The notes beneath the pieces were generated by a model, which made no database searches, was not told the DNA's origin, and saw nothing but the letters and a program-made list of their open reading frames with translations. This document shows, piece by piece, positions 28,504-38,500 of a stretch of DNA of 64,000 nucleotides. The DNA lies in assembly GCA_002470825.1 (NCBI GenBank), contig DKOR01000035.1, positions 226,233-290,232 on the forward strand, given 5' to 3'. Made by a program: the position numbers and the translations under genes. Within the stretch, counting starts at the first letter, position 1. Each line of letters opens with the position of its first letter. Source of the stretch: Thiotrichaceae bacterium UBA7357 (lineage in GTDB: Bacteria; Pseudomonadota; Gammaproteobacteria; Eutrophobiales; Eutrophobiaceae).

Positions 28504-29115
28504 TTATGAGAATGTAATGATGGGTTTTCCCCAATATCCTTCATAGAAATTCTCATCGAGTGTATTACGAGCACGAGCATTGTATTCACGTTCTCTCATG
28601 TCATCAGGAATTACCTCTTCGGCTAATTGATAACCGACTGTCATCATAGCCATTGGAGTGAATTGTTCGGGAATAGAAAATTCTGCTTTTGTCTTTTTGA
28701 CATCAAACCCCCCCATTTGATGCACCATTAACCCTAACGCTGTGGCCTGAAGACTTAAGTTCTCTGATGCTGCACCGGTATCATATTGTCCCCATCGATT
28801 TGGCTTTCCATTTTGAGATAACACGGAGTCTGCACAGGCCAATAATATTAAAGGAGCCTCTTTTGCCCAACTTTGGTTCCCCTCTGCCAGACACATCAAC
28901 GCTTTTTTCCAAGCTGCTTCATTGGTCGCTTTGTCAAGGACAATAAAACGCCATGGTTGATCACCAAAACAAGATGGCGCCCACCGTGCGGCTTCAACTA
29001 ATGCAATAATTTGTTCACGTGATACTAACTTTCCAGAATCATAAGCTCGTCCGCTCCAGCGTGCTGTAATGAGTTCATGAATTGTTACAATTGTGTCAAT
29101 TTCTTTATTAAACAT
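28504..29115 (-). CDS. Nitroreductase-family FMN oxidoreductase
   Basis: 203 residues. TARWSGRAYDSGKLVSREQI resembles the common RRSxRxF opening; EAARWAPSCFGDQPWRFIVL holds the FMN-phosphate contacts and SENLSLQATALGLMVHQMGG is the central family motif. The C-terminus has MMTVGYQLAEEVIP. These homodimeric enzymes reduce nitro compounds, quinones or flavins with NAD(P)H; the true substrate is not evident. GGGAG lies upstream of the ATG. It is divergent from the MoxR operon and just upstream of the MATE gene. Confidence 0.88.
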   Translation of the reverse strand: MFNKEIDTIVTIHELITARWSGRAYDSGKLVSREQIIALVEAARWAPSCFGDQPWRFIVLDKATNEAAWKKALMCLAEGNQSWAKEAPLILLACADSVLSQNGKPNRWGQYDTGAASENLSLQATALGLMVHQMGGFDVKKTKAEFSIPEQFTPMAMMTVGYQLAEEVIPDDMREREYNARARNTLDENFYEGYWGKPIITFS

Positions 29116-29181
29116 GTGTTATGCAACTCCCGTTTTGGTAGTCTTCCTTTATCAAATTTTAATAGACATTATAAAAGTATC

Positions 29182-30114
29182 ATGTCAGACATTGAAATAT
29201 ATCAAAAACTCTCTGCCAATATTGAAAAAGTAATTCAAGGGCAATCATCAGCAATACGAAAATTGCTTGCTGCATTTTTCAGCGGCGGCCATGTGTTACT
29301 AGAAGATGTGCCCGGCACAGGCAAAACAACACTGGCCAAGGCATTGGCAAAGTCGATCGATGTCGATTTTCAACGAATTCAATTTACACCAGATCTATTG
29401 CCTACCGATATCCTCGGAGTATCTATTTTCAATCAACGCGACCATGATTTTGAATTCCATCCCGGCCCTATCTTCAGCAACATATTACTTGCTGATGAAA
29501 TAAATCGTGCCTCACCACGAACACAATCTGCACTATTAGAAGCTATGGGCGAGCGTCAAGTGAGTATTGAACGAAACAATTACCAATTAGACGATTTATT
29601 TTTCGTGATTGCTACTCAAAACCCGGTGGAATACCACGGCACGTACCCTTTGCCTGAGGCACAAATGGATCGCTTTGCTATGCGCTTTAAACTTGGTTAT
29701 GTTACTGAAGATGAAGAAGTCGCTATCCTTGAAAAGCAAAAAGATCATCATCCAATCGAATTACTTGAATCCTGCGTCAATAAAGAAGATGTGGTTAATT
29801 TAAAAAAGAAGGTCATAAATATCAATGTTAGTGATGAGGTCAAACGGTATGTGGTCAAGCTTATGAGAGCAACACGTGATTCAGAGGGAATACTAAATGG
29901 CGCTAGCCCACGTGCATCATTATCAATAATGAAAGCAGCACAAGCTCTAGCTTTATTTGATGGCATGGATTACGTTAGCCCAGACCATGTGCAGGAAATT
30001 GCAATATCTGTGATTTCGCATCGGATTATGATGAACTTCCAAAGTCGCTTCTCTGGTAACAACAGAGATCAAATAATTGATGATATTTTGTCAAAAACGC
30101 CTGTGCCAATTTAG
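29182..30114 (+). CDS. MoxR-family AAA+ ATPase
   Basis: 310 residues from the ATG at 29182; a longer frame starting at 29077 would overlap the divergent nitroreductase and carries no conserved sequence. Walker A is EDVPGTGKTTLAKALA and Walker B is ILLADEINRASPRTQSALLE. Sensor 1 lies in VIATQNPVEYHGTYPLPEAQ, with DRFAMRFKLGY after it. MoxR ATPases act as chaperones for metalloenzymes or envelope complexes. It is followed by DUF58 and transglutaminase genes, the common MoxR-DUF58-TgpA arrangement, which is not specific to methanol dehydrogenase despite the name. Confidence 0.93.
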   Translation: MSDIEIYQKLSANIEKVIQGQSSAIRKLLAAFFSGGHVLLEDVPGTGKTTLAKALAKSIDVDFQRIQFTPDLLPTDILGVSIFNQRDHDFEFHPGPIFSNILLADEINRASPRTQSALLEAMGERQVSIERNNYQLDDLFFVIATQNPVEYHGTYPLPEAQMDRFAMRFKLGYVTEDEEVAILEKQKDHHPIELLESCVNKEDVVNLKKKVININVSDEVKRYVVKLMRATRDSEGILNGASPRASLSIMKAAQALALFDGMDYVSPDHVQEIAISVISHRIMMNFQSRFSGNNRDQIIDDILSKTPVPI

Positions 30115-30136
30115 GCAATCAACATAATCCATAGCT

Positions 30137-31486
30137 ATGTTGCGTAAACTCTTGTTTGTTAATTTCAAGTTGGTTTATCGCTTTAGCCAATGGAACCGCC
30201 AACGCTTCACTTCAACTGGAATGCTAATACTCTTAATAACACCCGTCGCGGGGTTATTTGGTTTTGACACACGAAACACGCTCTCTTTTCATATATTTTC
30301 AATCGCATCAGCATTACTTTTTACTGCCATATTTTTTTCTTTATTCTTTCGTGGTAGATTCTCTATCATTAGAAAATTACCAGAATATGGTAGAGTCGGC
30401 ACCCCGCTGAAATATTTATGTATCATTTGTAATGAAAATAAAACCGCGAAAAGAGGCCTTATCCTTATCGATGAATTGAAAAATCAATTCCCCAGCCTAG
30501 ATCACTTTTCCAAAACAAAAGATCCACTAGATATAAAGAGAAGTCGATTTGATCGTTTCATCGGTTACCCACGGCTTATCAACGTTATGCAAAAATTACG
30601 TGGTGGTTCAATTACACAGGTTGCTATTGACTATATTCCTAAACAAAGTGAAGTCGTGACAGTAGTACAATTAACGCCTCTGCGCAGAGGTTACTTGTAT
30701 TTTGATAAAATAAGATTAGCCCATGCCGAACCATTGGGATTATTCCAAGCACAAAAAGTATTTTACAATAACGATAGTTTACTAATATTACCAAGACTTT
30801 ATAAAACACCCCGATTAAATTTACAAAGCAAACGCACCTGTCAACAGAGTGGTGTTAACAATGCATCGATTGTCGGTGATTCACAAGAATTCATATCCTT
30901 ACGTGATTATCAACCCGGAGATTCTATCCAATCTCTGCATTGGCGCAGTTTTGCAAAATTAAATAGACCTGTTATTAAAGAGTACCAAGATGAACACTCT
31001 ATGCGATATGGTTTGATACTCGATACTTTTCTGAATAAAAAATCCGAAGTTATATTTGAAGATGCTGTGTCTATTACAGCTTCATTGATTACTGCACAAA
31101 AAGAACATGATGCTCTTCTTGATTTGATGTTTATTAGTAATAACACATGTCAATTCACATCGAGTCGAGGACTTGCCGATCACGAAAAGATTCTGGAAAT
31201 GCTTGCCTGCGTAGAGCCTGTTTATGACTCCAATATTCACCAAGTTGAAAAGATGATTCAACATTACTGTCATGAATGTAATGCCTTCATTTGCATACTA
31301 TTGGATCTGGATGAATCTCGACTAAAATTAATAAAAATGTTATCCATATTAAATATACCCGCTAAATTTTTGCTACTACGCGATTTGAAAAATAAGGATA
31401 GCGCTGAATTAATACAAGAGAATGATGTTCATGTTATTCATCATGACAACTTACAACAAGAACTTGATACGCTTTGGAAAACGTAA
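30137..31486 (+). CDS. DUF58-domain membrane protein
   Basis: 449 residues. Two membrane segments lie near residues 30-80 (LILLITPVAGLFGF and FSIASALLFTAIFFSLFF). The DUF58 signature ISLRDYQPGDSIQSLHWRSFA is near residue 255-275, followed by a von Willebrand-like region with LILDTFLNKKSEV. Proteins of this kind are partners of MoxR ATPases. It lies 22 bp after the MoxR gene and its end overlaps the start of the transglutaminase gene by 13 bp. Confidence 0.9.
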   Translation: MLRKLLFVNFKLVYRFSQWNRQRFTSTGMLILLITPVAGLFGFDTRNTLSFHIFSIASALLFTAIFFSLFFRGRFSIIRKLPEYGRVGTPLKYLCIICNENKTAKRGLILIDELKNQFPSLDHFSKTKDPLDIKRSRFDRFIGYPRLINVMQKLRGGSITQVAIDYIPKQSEVVTVVQLTPLRRGYLYFDKIRLAHAEPLGLFQAQKVFYNNDSLLILPRLYKTPRLNLQSKRTCQQSGVNNASIVGDSQEFISLRDYQPGDSIQSLHWRSFAKLNRPVIKEYQDEHSMRYGLILDTFLNKKSEVIFEDAVSITASLITAQKEHDALLDLMFISNNTCQFTSSRGLADHEKILEMLACVEPVYDSNIHQVEKMIQHYCHECNAFICILLDLDESRLKLIKMLSILNIPAKFLLLRDLKNKDSAELIQENDVHVIHHDNLQQELDTLWKT

Positions 31487-33465
31487 CCAATAACGTGGTC
31501 AATACTAAATTAGGTCCTGCACCACCTGGACTGACCTTAGCTAGTTTGCTGATCTGGGGTTGGCAAACACAACACATGTTCTATGCCACCATTGTAGGCC
31601 TATTACTTGAATTGCCATTATTTATAAAATGGCGAATTAATTTTACTGATAAGGATGTTAATCAACTCGTAGACCTAAGTGGCGTTATATTTTTTGTTAT
31701 TACTGTTTACGTCTTTGTAAATTATTCATTCCAGGGCATCTACAAAATTCTGGAACTACTACCCCTTACCTTATTATTACTCATGCTAGCGCAAAACTAT
31801 GGTGTTCAGAATGGCCTTAAAACCTCGGCGCTATTTATTAGTATTCGTCGTCTAGGAGAAAATGCTAGCCCAGACGTTCTTTACTCAATAGATATTGGCA
31901 TGCCCTTTGTTTTTATCTCTTTAATGTCAGCAAGTTCAGGCAACCAACATAGCGATTATTTTTTTATAGCCTGTGTGCTGATTATTGCATGGTTGTTATT
32001 CCCCCAAAGAACCGAACATTTTTCTAATGTAACCTGGTTTTGCTCCATTGTGTTTGCGTGTTTCTTTGCTTATCTAGCACAGGGTGGTCTACAACAATTA
32101 CAATATCAATCCGAGGCATTCTTCCTCGAATTATTTGAACAATATGGGTGGAAAAGCACAGACCCGGAACATAGCTCGACATCTATTGGCTCATTAGGGC
32201 GGTTAAAGCTATCAGATCGTATTATGTTCCGAGTTAAGGCGGATAAAAAATCACCAATACCCCTGTATTTTCGTGAGACCTCATATAGTAAATATGAGTA
32301 TGGCAGTTGGCGTAACCCAAAGATTGATTTTGATATTATTGGTAGATTACCGGGTAAAAATGAATGGCGACTGAATAAAAATAAATTCGACAAAGAGACA
32401 ATTGATGTGTCGATTTATCTTCAGGACCGAGCTGCCATTATCCCCGTACCTGACAATATCAATACACTGTCAGGCAAGGATTTAGTACAGGTTGAAACCA
32501 GCGTGTATGGAGCAACGCGGATTGAAGCCCGCGAAGGCTGGATCAATTATCGCCTTGGGCTTTCAGATCATGACTTTGTAGAAGCGCCTCCTGCGTCTGA
32601 AGATCTTAATATATCCCTCAACTATAAATCTGACTTTGAACAGATTGCAGCAAGGTTAGAACTCTATTCAAAAACGCCAATGGAAGTTATCAAAACCGTG
32701 CAACGCTATTTCAAAGATAATTTTTATTATTCAATCAGCCAAAACCAACGATATACGAAAGGGCAATACCTGACAAAGTTCCTCTTCAAAGATAAAAAAG
32801 GTCACTGTGAATATTTCGCTACAGCCACCGCATTATTGTTACGTGAGGCAGGTATACCAACACGCTATACAATAGGATACTCAGTACAGGAATACAGTGA
32901 ATGGCAAGGCACGTACCTTGTTCGTGCGAGACATGCCCATGCTTGGCTAAAGTATTACATCGATGGTGCATGGCACAATATGGATACCACACCGTCAGTG
33001 TGGGCGCCCATGGAGGCAGAGGATCGTACATTGTTAGAACCAATAATGGACCTCCTCTCATGGTTGCGTTACAAGACTACAGGCAGCGATATAGATTCTA
33101 AAGAAGAACCGCCCTCTAAATGGATGTTGTGGCTACTAGTTCCGTTAGCTGTATATCTTGCTTGGCATTTTTATACCAAGCAACGTGTCGAAAAAAATAA
33201 TAACCTCGACACTATTGATTCAGTATATGATCGCTTTGGAACAGACTCCCCGCTCTATCCCCTCATTAAAAGAATTGAGCAAGAGGCCGACAGTAGACAA
33301 TCAGGTGAAACATTAATGACATGGATAAAACGAGTTTTACCTGACAAAAGGGCAAATCAGTATTTTGACTTAATAATATTGCATAATAGCTATCGGTTTA
33401 ATCCGATGAGCGACAAACAAGAAGAAAAAAAAATGATAAGAGATGCTTTAGAGTCACTAAGGTAA
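31474..33465 (+). CDS. Membrane transglutaminase-like protein (TgpA type, DUF3488)
   Basis: 663 residues. Several membrane helices occupy the first 200 residues, followed by an extracytoplasmic transglutaminase-like domain with all three catalytic elements: Cys near residue 445 in KKGHCEYFATATALL, His in VRARHAHAWLKYY, and Asp in WHNMDTTPS. A last membrane helix (WMLWLLVPLAVYLAWHFY) and a cytoplasmic tail follow. TgpA is essential in Pseudomonas aeruginosa; its substrate is unclear. The start is a TTG overlapping the previous gene, with a GTG seven codons later as an alternative; neither has a strong ribosome-binding site. Confidence 0.9.
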   Translation: MENVTNNVVNTKLGPAPPGLTLASLLIWGWQTQHMFYATIVGLLLELPLFIKWRINFTDKDVNQLVDLSGVIFFVITVYVFVNYSFQGIYKILELLPLTLLLLMLAQNYGVQNGLKTSALFISIRRLGENASPDVLYSIDIGMPFVFISLMSASSGNQHSDYFFIACVLIIAWLLFPQRTEHFSNVTWFCSIVFACFFAYLAQGGLQQLQYQSEAFFLELFEQYGWKSTDPEHSSTSIGSLGRLKLSDRIMFRVKADKKSPIPLYFRETSYSKYEYGSWRNPKIDFDIIGRLPGKNEWRLNKNKFDKETIDVSIYLQDRAAIIPVPDNINTLSGKDLVQVETSVYGATRIEAREGWINYRLGLSDHDFVEAPPASEDLNISLNYKSDFEQIAARLELYSKTPMEVIKTVQRYFKDNFYYSISQNQRYTKGQYLTKFLFKDKKGHCEYFATATALLLREAGIPTRYTIGYSVQEYSEWQGTYLVRARHAHAWLKYYIDGAWHNMDTTPSVWAPMEAEDRTLLEPIMDLLSWLRYKTTGSDIDSKEEPPSKWMLWLLVPLAVYLAWHFYTKQRVEKNNNLDTIDSVYDRFGTDSPLYPLIKRIEQEADSRQSGETLMTWIKRVLPDKRANQYFDLIILHNSYRFNPMSDKQEEKKMIRDALESLR

Positions 33466-33468
33466 TCA

Positions 33469-33828
33469 CTAACTATGGCAAACGCTATAAGAAAGTGTAA
33501 AGATATTTGCCTCTATTTTGTAATCAACTATATGTAGAGATCCACTTCCCTTTTCAAGACACTCAGCATTTTCTATATTGAATTTCCATTGATGCTTTGG
33601 GCAGGTCAAGGTTGATTCTACAAGCATACCAATATGGTATCCATATACTTCATCGACACTTCTGCTTTCTCTCAATGCCAGAACAAGATATTATCTTAGA
33701 CCTGCTTTTGTCTCAGCATCAACCTTAGTGATGACTGACAATAGCTATCGAGTTTTAACATCAAGGTGTTTGCCGCCTCCTTTAAGTGACTTAAAATAGA
33801 GTTCGACGGCATTTTGCATACCTTTCAT
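33469..33828 (-). pseudogene. Decayed carboxymuconolactone-decarboxylase/Rieske-like gene (two in-frame stops)
   Basis: One continuous reverse frame of 120 codons starts at ATG 33826-33828 and is broken by TAG at 33745-33747 and TAA at 33691-33693. The first part (ELYFKSLKGGG, HLDVKTR-stop-LLSV, then KVDAETKAGLR-stop-YLVLALRESRSVDEVYGYHIGM) matches the pattern of the AhpD/carboxymuconolactone decarboxylase fold, where LD-x-KTRELI is usual; the TAG sits exactly at the expected Glu codon (GAG to TAG). The last part (LTCPKHQWKFN, then ECLEKGSGSL and VDYKIE) matches the second half of a Rieske iron-sulfur domain; the first cysteine-histidine pair is not seen. It begins right after the upstream gene's stop, in the same frame. 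Confidence 0.7.
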
Positions 33829-33843
33829 AAATAGTTTATTGCA

Positions 33844-34335
33844 TCACTCATCTACGTCTTCTTCCGTTGGTTCATCCCAATTCCTAGGCGGCATTTCTAC
33901 TGTGTACTCAGTTTGTTTGCCTGAATAGATATCTTCAAGCAATATAGTTTTAGTCGGGTTATTATAATTTTTATGCATCAACATAATATGTAGATTCGGA
34001 TCAGCCGACTTGATCATGTATTCAGACTTCTCGAATAATAGGGTTGATTCTATGACACGACGAACGGGAATGTGTGCTGCAACGACGCCGGTTTGATAAC
34101 TCTCTTTTCGGACACAGGCATCTATATTGTTTTTTTGAAAACAACGCACGTCCACATTAAACACAAGTGCGCCAGTATCTTTATTCAGAGTGCGAAAGCG
34201 TGCTTCGACAAAATCTAGTTTCAGAATTGTCTTTGTACCAAAGACCGCAAAATAATCTAACGTCACAAATGCGCCAAAGATGATAATGATAGAGGCTATA
34301 ATCGTTGAGAATATTTTTATTTGTTTCTTATCCAT
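33844..34335 (-). CDS. Membrane-anchored protein of unknown function, 163 aa
   Basis: Start at ATG 34333-34335, which has GAGG about 10 bases upstream, rather than a TTG three codons before. One N-terminal membrane segment (IFSTIIASIIIIFGAFVTL) leaves a periplasmic domain with two cysteines (DVRCFQKNNIDACVRK) that could form a disulfide. The C-terminus is acidic (EPTEEDVDE). I do not recognise a family. The antiporter gene lies 15 bp upstream on the same strand, and the decayed gene follows 15 bp downstream, so all three may once have formed one transcript. Confidence 0.65.
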   Translation of the reverse strand: MDKKQIKIFSTIIASIIIIFGAFVTLDYFAVFGTKTILKLDFVEARFRTLNKDTGALVFNVDVRCFQKNNIDACVRKESYQTGVVAAHIPVRRVIESTLLFEKSEYMIKSADPNLHIMLMHKNYNNPTKTILLEDIYSGKQTEYTVEMPPRNWDEPTEEDVDE

Positions 34336-34350
34336 TATCAACAACCTCTA

Positions 34351-35520
34351 TTAATCTCGTCGTAGTCGAGCCCTGACGGATATTGGTGTTGGATATTTCA
34401 TAACAATGATATACGACGATACGATAAACGTTAGCAATGTAGCAAACTGGATCAAATATGACGTCTTTTCGTCAATAAAACCTGAATTGACAGCTAACAT
34501 TGCAATTAATAATGAGAATTCACTAATTTGCCCCAGCCTGAAACCAGTTTCATATGAGACATACTTCTTTTCACCTTCCCTGCGTAACAACCAAGCAAAG
34601 ACAAGTGGTTTACATACAAGCACAAGTAAAGCGAGGATTATACCTGGAATAAATATTTCACTGATTACAGATAAATTAAAACCCGCTCCTAAGGAAAAGA
34701 AAAATATTATGAGAAAGAAATCACGTAGCGGTTTCAAACGTTCAGTAATAAACAATGCAATCGGACTAGATGCCAATGTCACACCTGCGACAAACGCACC
34801 AATTTCATGCGAAAGACCTACAAAATAGGCTAATTCTGCAATACCAAGACACCAGGCAATCGCTAATAAAAATATATATTCATGTATTTCATCAAAACGC
34901 TGTATCAACTTGATGAGTACAAACCTCTCTATAAGATAAACAATGCCCACCAAGGCAGGTAAATAAATTAATTGCAGAGCGATATCAACCATCAGGTTTC
35001 CACCTTTGCCATATCCTTGCAGCAATAATAAGATCACAATAGCGATCAAATCCTGAATTAATAAAATACTGATAATGATCTGTCCAGTATGTTTATGATG
35101 CAGTGTTGTTGTTGGTAATAGTTTTAAACCAATGATCGTGCTGGAGAACATCATGACGGCACCAATCAATATCGCTTGTAGTAATTCATAGCCAAAGATA
35201 AAACCAATCGAAAAGCCAATCAGGCAAAATGCTGCTGAACTAAGCAATGTCACTACTGTAGCTTCACGTAGCATTTGCCATAATTGTTGTGGTAATAAAT
35301 CAAGACCTAATAAATACAAGAGGAAGATAATACCAATATTTGAGATATCGCTAATTAATTCTGCATCATTAATGAATCCCATTCCGGAAGGCCCCAGAAT
35401 TAAGCCGATTGCGATATAAGCAACTATCATGGCTTGCCTTGCATATAAGGCAAACGTTGCAAAGATTGCAGCGCCAGTGAAGATCAAAAATATTGAGAAT
35501 TGGACTGATTGTTCTGCCAT
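34351..35520 (-). CDS. Cation:proton antiporter (CPA2 family, membrane domain only)
   Basis: 389 residues of about 12 hydrophobic helices. The family landmarks are GLILGPSGMGFINDAELISDISNIGIIFLLYLLGLD in the N-terminal half (helices 2-4), FSSTIIGLKLL, ILLIQDLIAIVILLLL with the ion-binding Asp, and SHEIGAFVAGVTLASSP. It resembles KefB/KefC but ends after the membrane domain, with no TrkA-N/RCK regulatory domain. It would exchange sodium or potassium for protons. It lies 17 bp downstream of hrpA on the same strand. Confidence 0.9.
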   Translation of the reverse strand: MAEQSVQFSIFLIFTGAAIFATFALYARQAMIVAYIAIGLILGPSGMGFINDAELISDISNIGIIFLLYLLGLDLLPQQLWQMLREATVVTLLSSAAFCLIGFSIGFIFGYELLQAILIGAVMMFSSTIIGLKLLPTTTLHHKHTGQIIISILLIQDLIAIVILLLLQGYGKGGNLMVDIALQLIYLPALVGIVYLIERFVLIKLIQRFDEIHEYIFLLAIAWCLGIAELAYFVGLSHEIGAFVAGVTLASSPIALFITERLKPLRDFFLIIFFFSLGAGFNLSVISEIFIPGIILALLVLVCKPLVFAWLLRREGEKKYVSYETGFRLGQISEFSLLIAMLAVNSGFIDEKTSYLIQFATLLTFIVSSYIIVMKYPTPISVRARLRRD

Positions 35521-35537
35521 TTATTGTAATCCATTAT

Positions 35538-38500
35538 TTAATTTTCTTTCTGGCATCGTTCCCATGCCCTGTCTATGCGCTTCAATGATACTGGCATTCT
35601 AGTTTTAAGTCCTTGCGCAAATAGCGATATACGTAATTCTTCACACATCCAACGGTATTCATCAAATGAAGTTGTATTCCCGTCTGTTTCATACGCATGA
35701 TCTACCAGTTTTTTTATTCTGTCCCAATGAGGTTGGATTTGCTTAGTAGAGAGACGATCTTTATCAACGCCATGCTCAAGTTTTTCCATACGTTTAATTA
35801 TGGCTTCTAAGTAACGCGGATACTGTTTTAAATATTCCGTTTCAATATCTTCGATAAACCCATGAAACATCATATATTCCAGTTGTTCTTCAATATCTTT
35901 GACTGCATGGCTATATTTTAAGATGCCTGCATCACAAAGCAATGTTTGAACTTGCAAATTCATTTCCAGTATTTTTTGTAAAATCGAACAAATCCTGTCT
36001 GCATTGCCTATTAATTCTGATCTGCCCTGCTCCAATCTTGCTAAAAAATATTCTTGTTTACGGATTAATTTTTTTTCATATAAAAATGTTTCGTCCAAAA
36101 CAAGATTGATAATTGAATCAACTATTTCTTCTCTATTGCCAAATCGCGTGTATAGCAACGCTAATCTATCAATGCCTTTCAGATTTTTACGTAGATACTT
36201 AATCTCTTTTCCTAACGCATTTTTTAATAAGCCTCTTAACCCAAACCGTAAGTAGTAATCAGCCGCACGTAAATTATCGAATGCATATCTATAAACTTTG
36301 CCATCCTCTTCTAACAATGATGGATAACTTGTTATTATATTTTCTTTGTATGTAACTCTCTGTTCTACAGACAGATCCCCAAAATCCCATGAGGTGACTT
36401 CGTCTTCGCCAAAAGCCTCTTGATATATATTTGTAAACGCATGCTCTATTTGCGTCGCTAGATTGCTTTTCAATTTAACAATATCATTGCCTTCGGCTAT
36501 TAATACATTTTTAGCATCCACAATTCGGTAATTTGTTCTAAGGTGTTCGGGCATAACGCCCTCTGCAAAATCATCAATAGCGATATCGATTGCCCGCGTC
36601 TTGAACAGATATGAAATCAGATTTAGTTTTAATGAATTCGATTGGTTTTTAATATTGCTTACATATTCCGCAGCAGTTTCGGGGATAGGTACTAATCTTT
36701 TGCGTATAGATTTAGGTAAAGACTTTAGTAATAAGATTATTTTTTCTTCTATCAATCCTGGCACTAAATAATCCATTTGGTTTTGATCGAATTGATTTAA
36801 TACCTCTAGCGGGATATCAACACTAAGCCCATCTTCTTTAGCACCTGGAAGGAATGTATATTTCAACGGTAACTGCATACCGTTAAATTCAATATTATCC
36901 GGATAAGTGAATTCAGTAATATCATTTGTATTGCGATTTACTATGGACTCTTTAGTCAGACACAGTCTTTGCTTTTGTGCGGTATTTAGTTTTTTCGACC
37001 AAGCTGCAAATGATTGTCCATCATAGACATGTTCTGGCAATGACTTATTATAAAATTCATAGATAGCTTCTTCATTCAAAATGTCTGGGCGCCGCGACTT
37101 CACTTCCAGATGTTTGATTTCCTCTATTGTTTTATTATTTTGTTTGAAGAAACTTGTGCTTGATTCCAAATCACCTTCTATTAATGCATTTCTTATAAAC
37201 AAGGTTTTAGACTCAACCGGATTAATAGCACCGTAATTGATTCTTTTTCCAGCAATCAAGGTCATGCCATATAGACTGATCTTTTCTAAGGCAACAACAC
37301 GTGAACTCTTGCTATCCCAATGCGCATCCGAGTAGGCATGTTTCAATAGATGTTTTGCGACATTAATCAACCATATGGAATCGATTCGTGCAACGTTTCG
37401 ACCAAACAATCGGGAGGTCTCAACCAAGTCAGCAGCAACAACCCATTTTGGTTTTTTATGAAACTGTCCGGATGCGGGAAATAAATTTAATTTAATATCA
37501 CGAGCACCGGTATACTCGTGTTTGTCAGACAAGAAAGCAACGTGACTCGACATACCACTCAATATGGCACAATGTATATTTTGATAACTGGCAGGTTCAG
37601 TATTCAACATTAAACTAATCTCAGAACAGACGTGACGTAACTGTCTATGTATATCAATCCATTCTCGCATCTTCATATAAGACAAGAAGTTGGTTTGGCA
37701 CAATTTTCTGAGCTTGTTTTGTGATAGTTGCTTAATTTGTTTTTGGTAAAACTTCCAAAGATTTAGAAACCACAAAAAGTCTGAATCATCATCACTAAAT
37801 TGTTTATGCGATTCGTCCGCCTTTTGTTGTTTATCGGTTGGACGTTCTCTAGGATCTTGAATGCTTAATGCACTGACGATAATTAATATTTCATGCAAAC
37901 AATTAAAATCATGTGCTGCCAATAATATCCTTGCATGTCGTGGATCTAGTGGGAATCTGACCAGCTTCCTGCCAATTGGTGTTAAATTTTCTTCCTTATC
38001 CAGCGCATTAATTTCACGTAACAACCGCATCCCATCATTGATGAATTTCTTGTCAGGTGGATTTATAAATGGATATTGTTGAATATCACCAATATTTAAT
38101 GCCTTCATCTGTAAGATTACTGATGCTAGATTTGTACGAAGAATCTCAGGCTCTGTGTATTCTGCACGGGAATAAAAGTCCTCTTCACTGTACAAGCGAA
38201 TACATATTCCTTCGCTAGTCCTACCACAGCGACCCTTGCGTTGATTAGCTGCCGCCATTGATACCCTTTCTATTGGCAGACGCTGCACTTTGCTGCGATA
38301 ACTATAACGACTCATCCGTGCCATACCGGTATCTATTACATACCGAATTCCCGGAATAGTTAGTGATGTTTCTGCAATATTCGTCGCCAATACAATATGA
38401 CGGCGTTTATGCGGCGTAAATATCTTGTTCTGTCTCGAAGAACTTAAACGTGAGTAGAGCGGTAAAATATCTGTATCTGGTAAGTTTTGTTTACGAAGAA

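Noticed and set aside
29182..33465. MoxR/DUF58/transglutaminase genes as part of a methanol dehydrogenase maturation system
   Set aside because: The same trio occurs in many non-methylotrophs and is 27 kb from the dehydrogenase operon; no mxa-type partner genes are adjacent.
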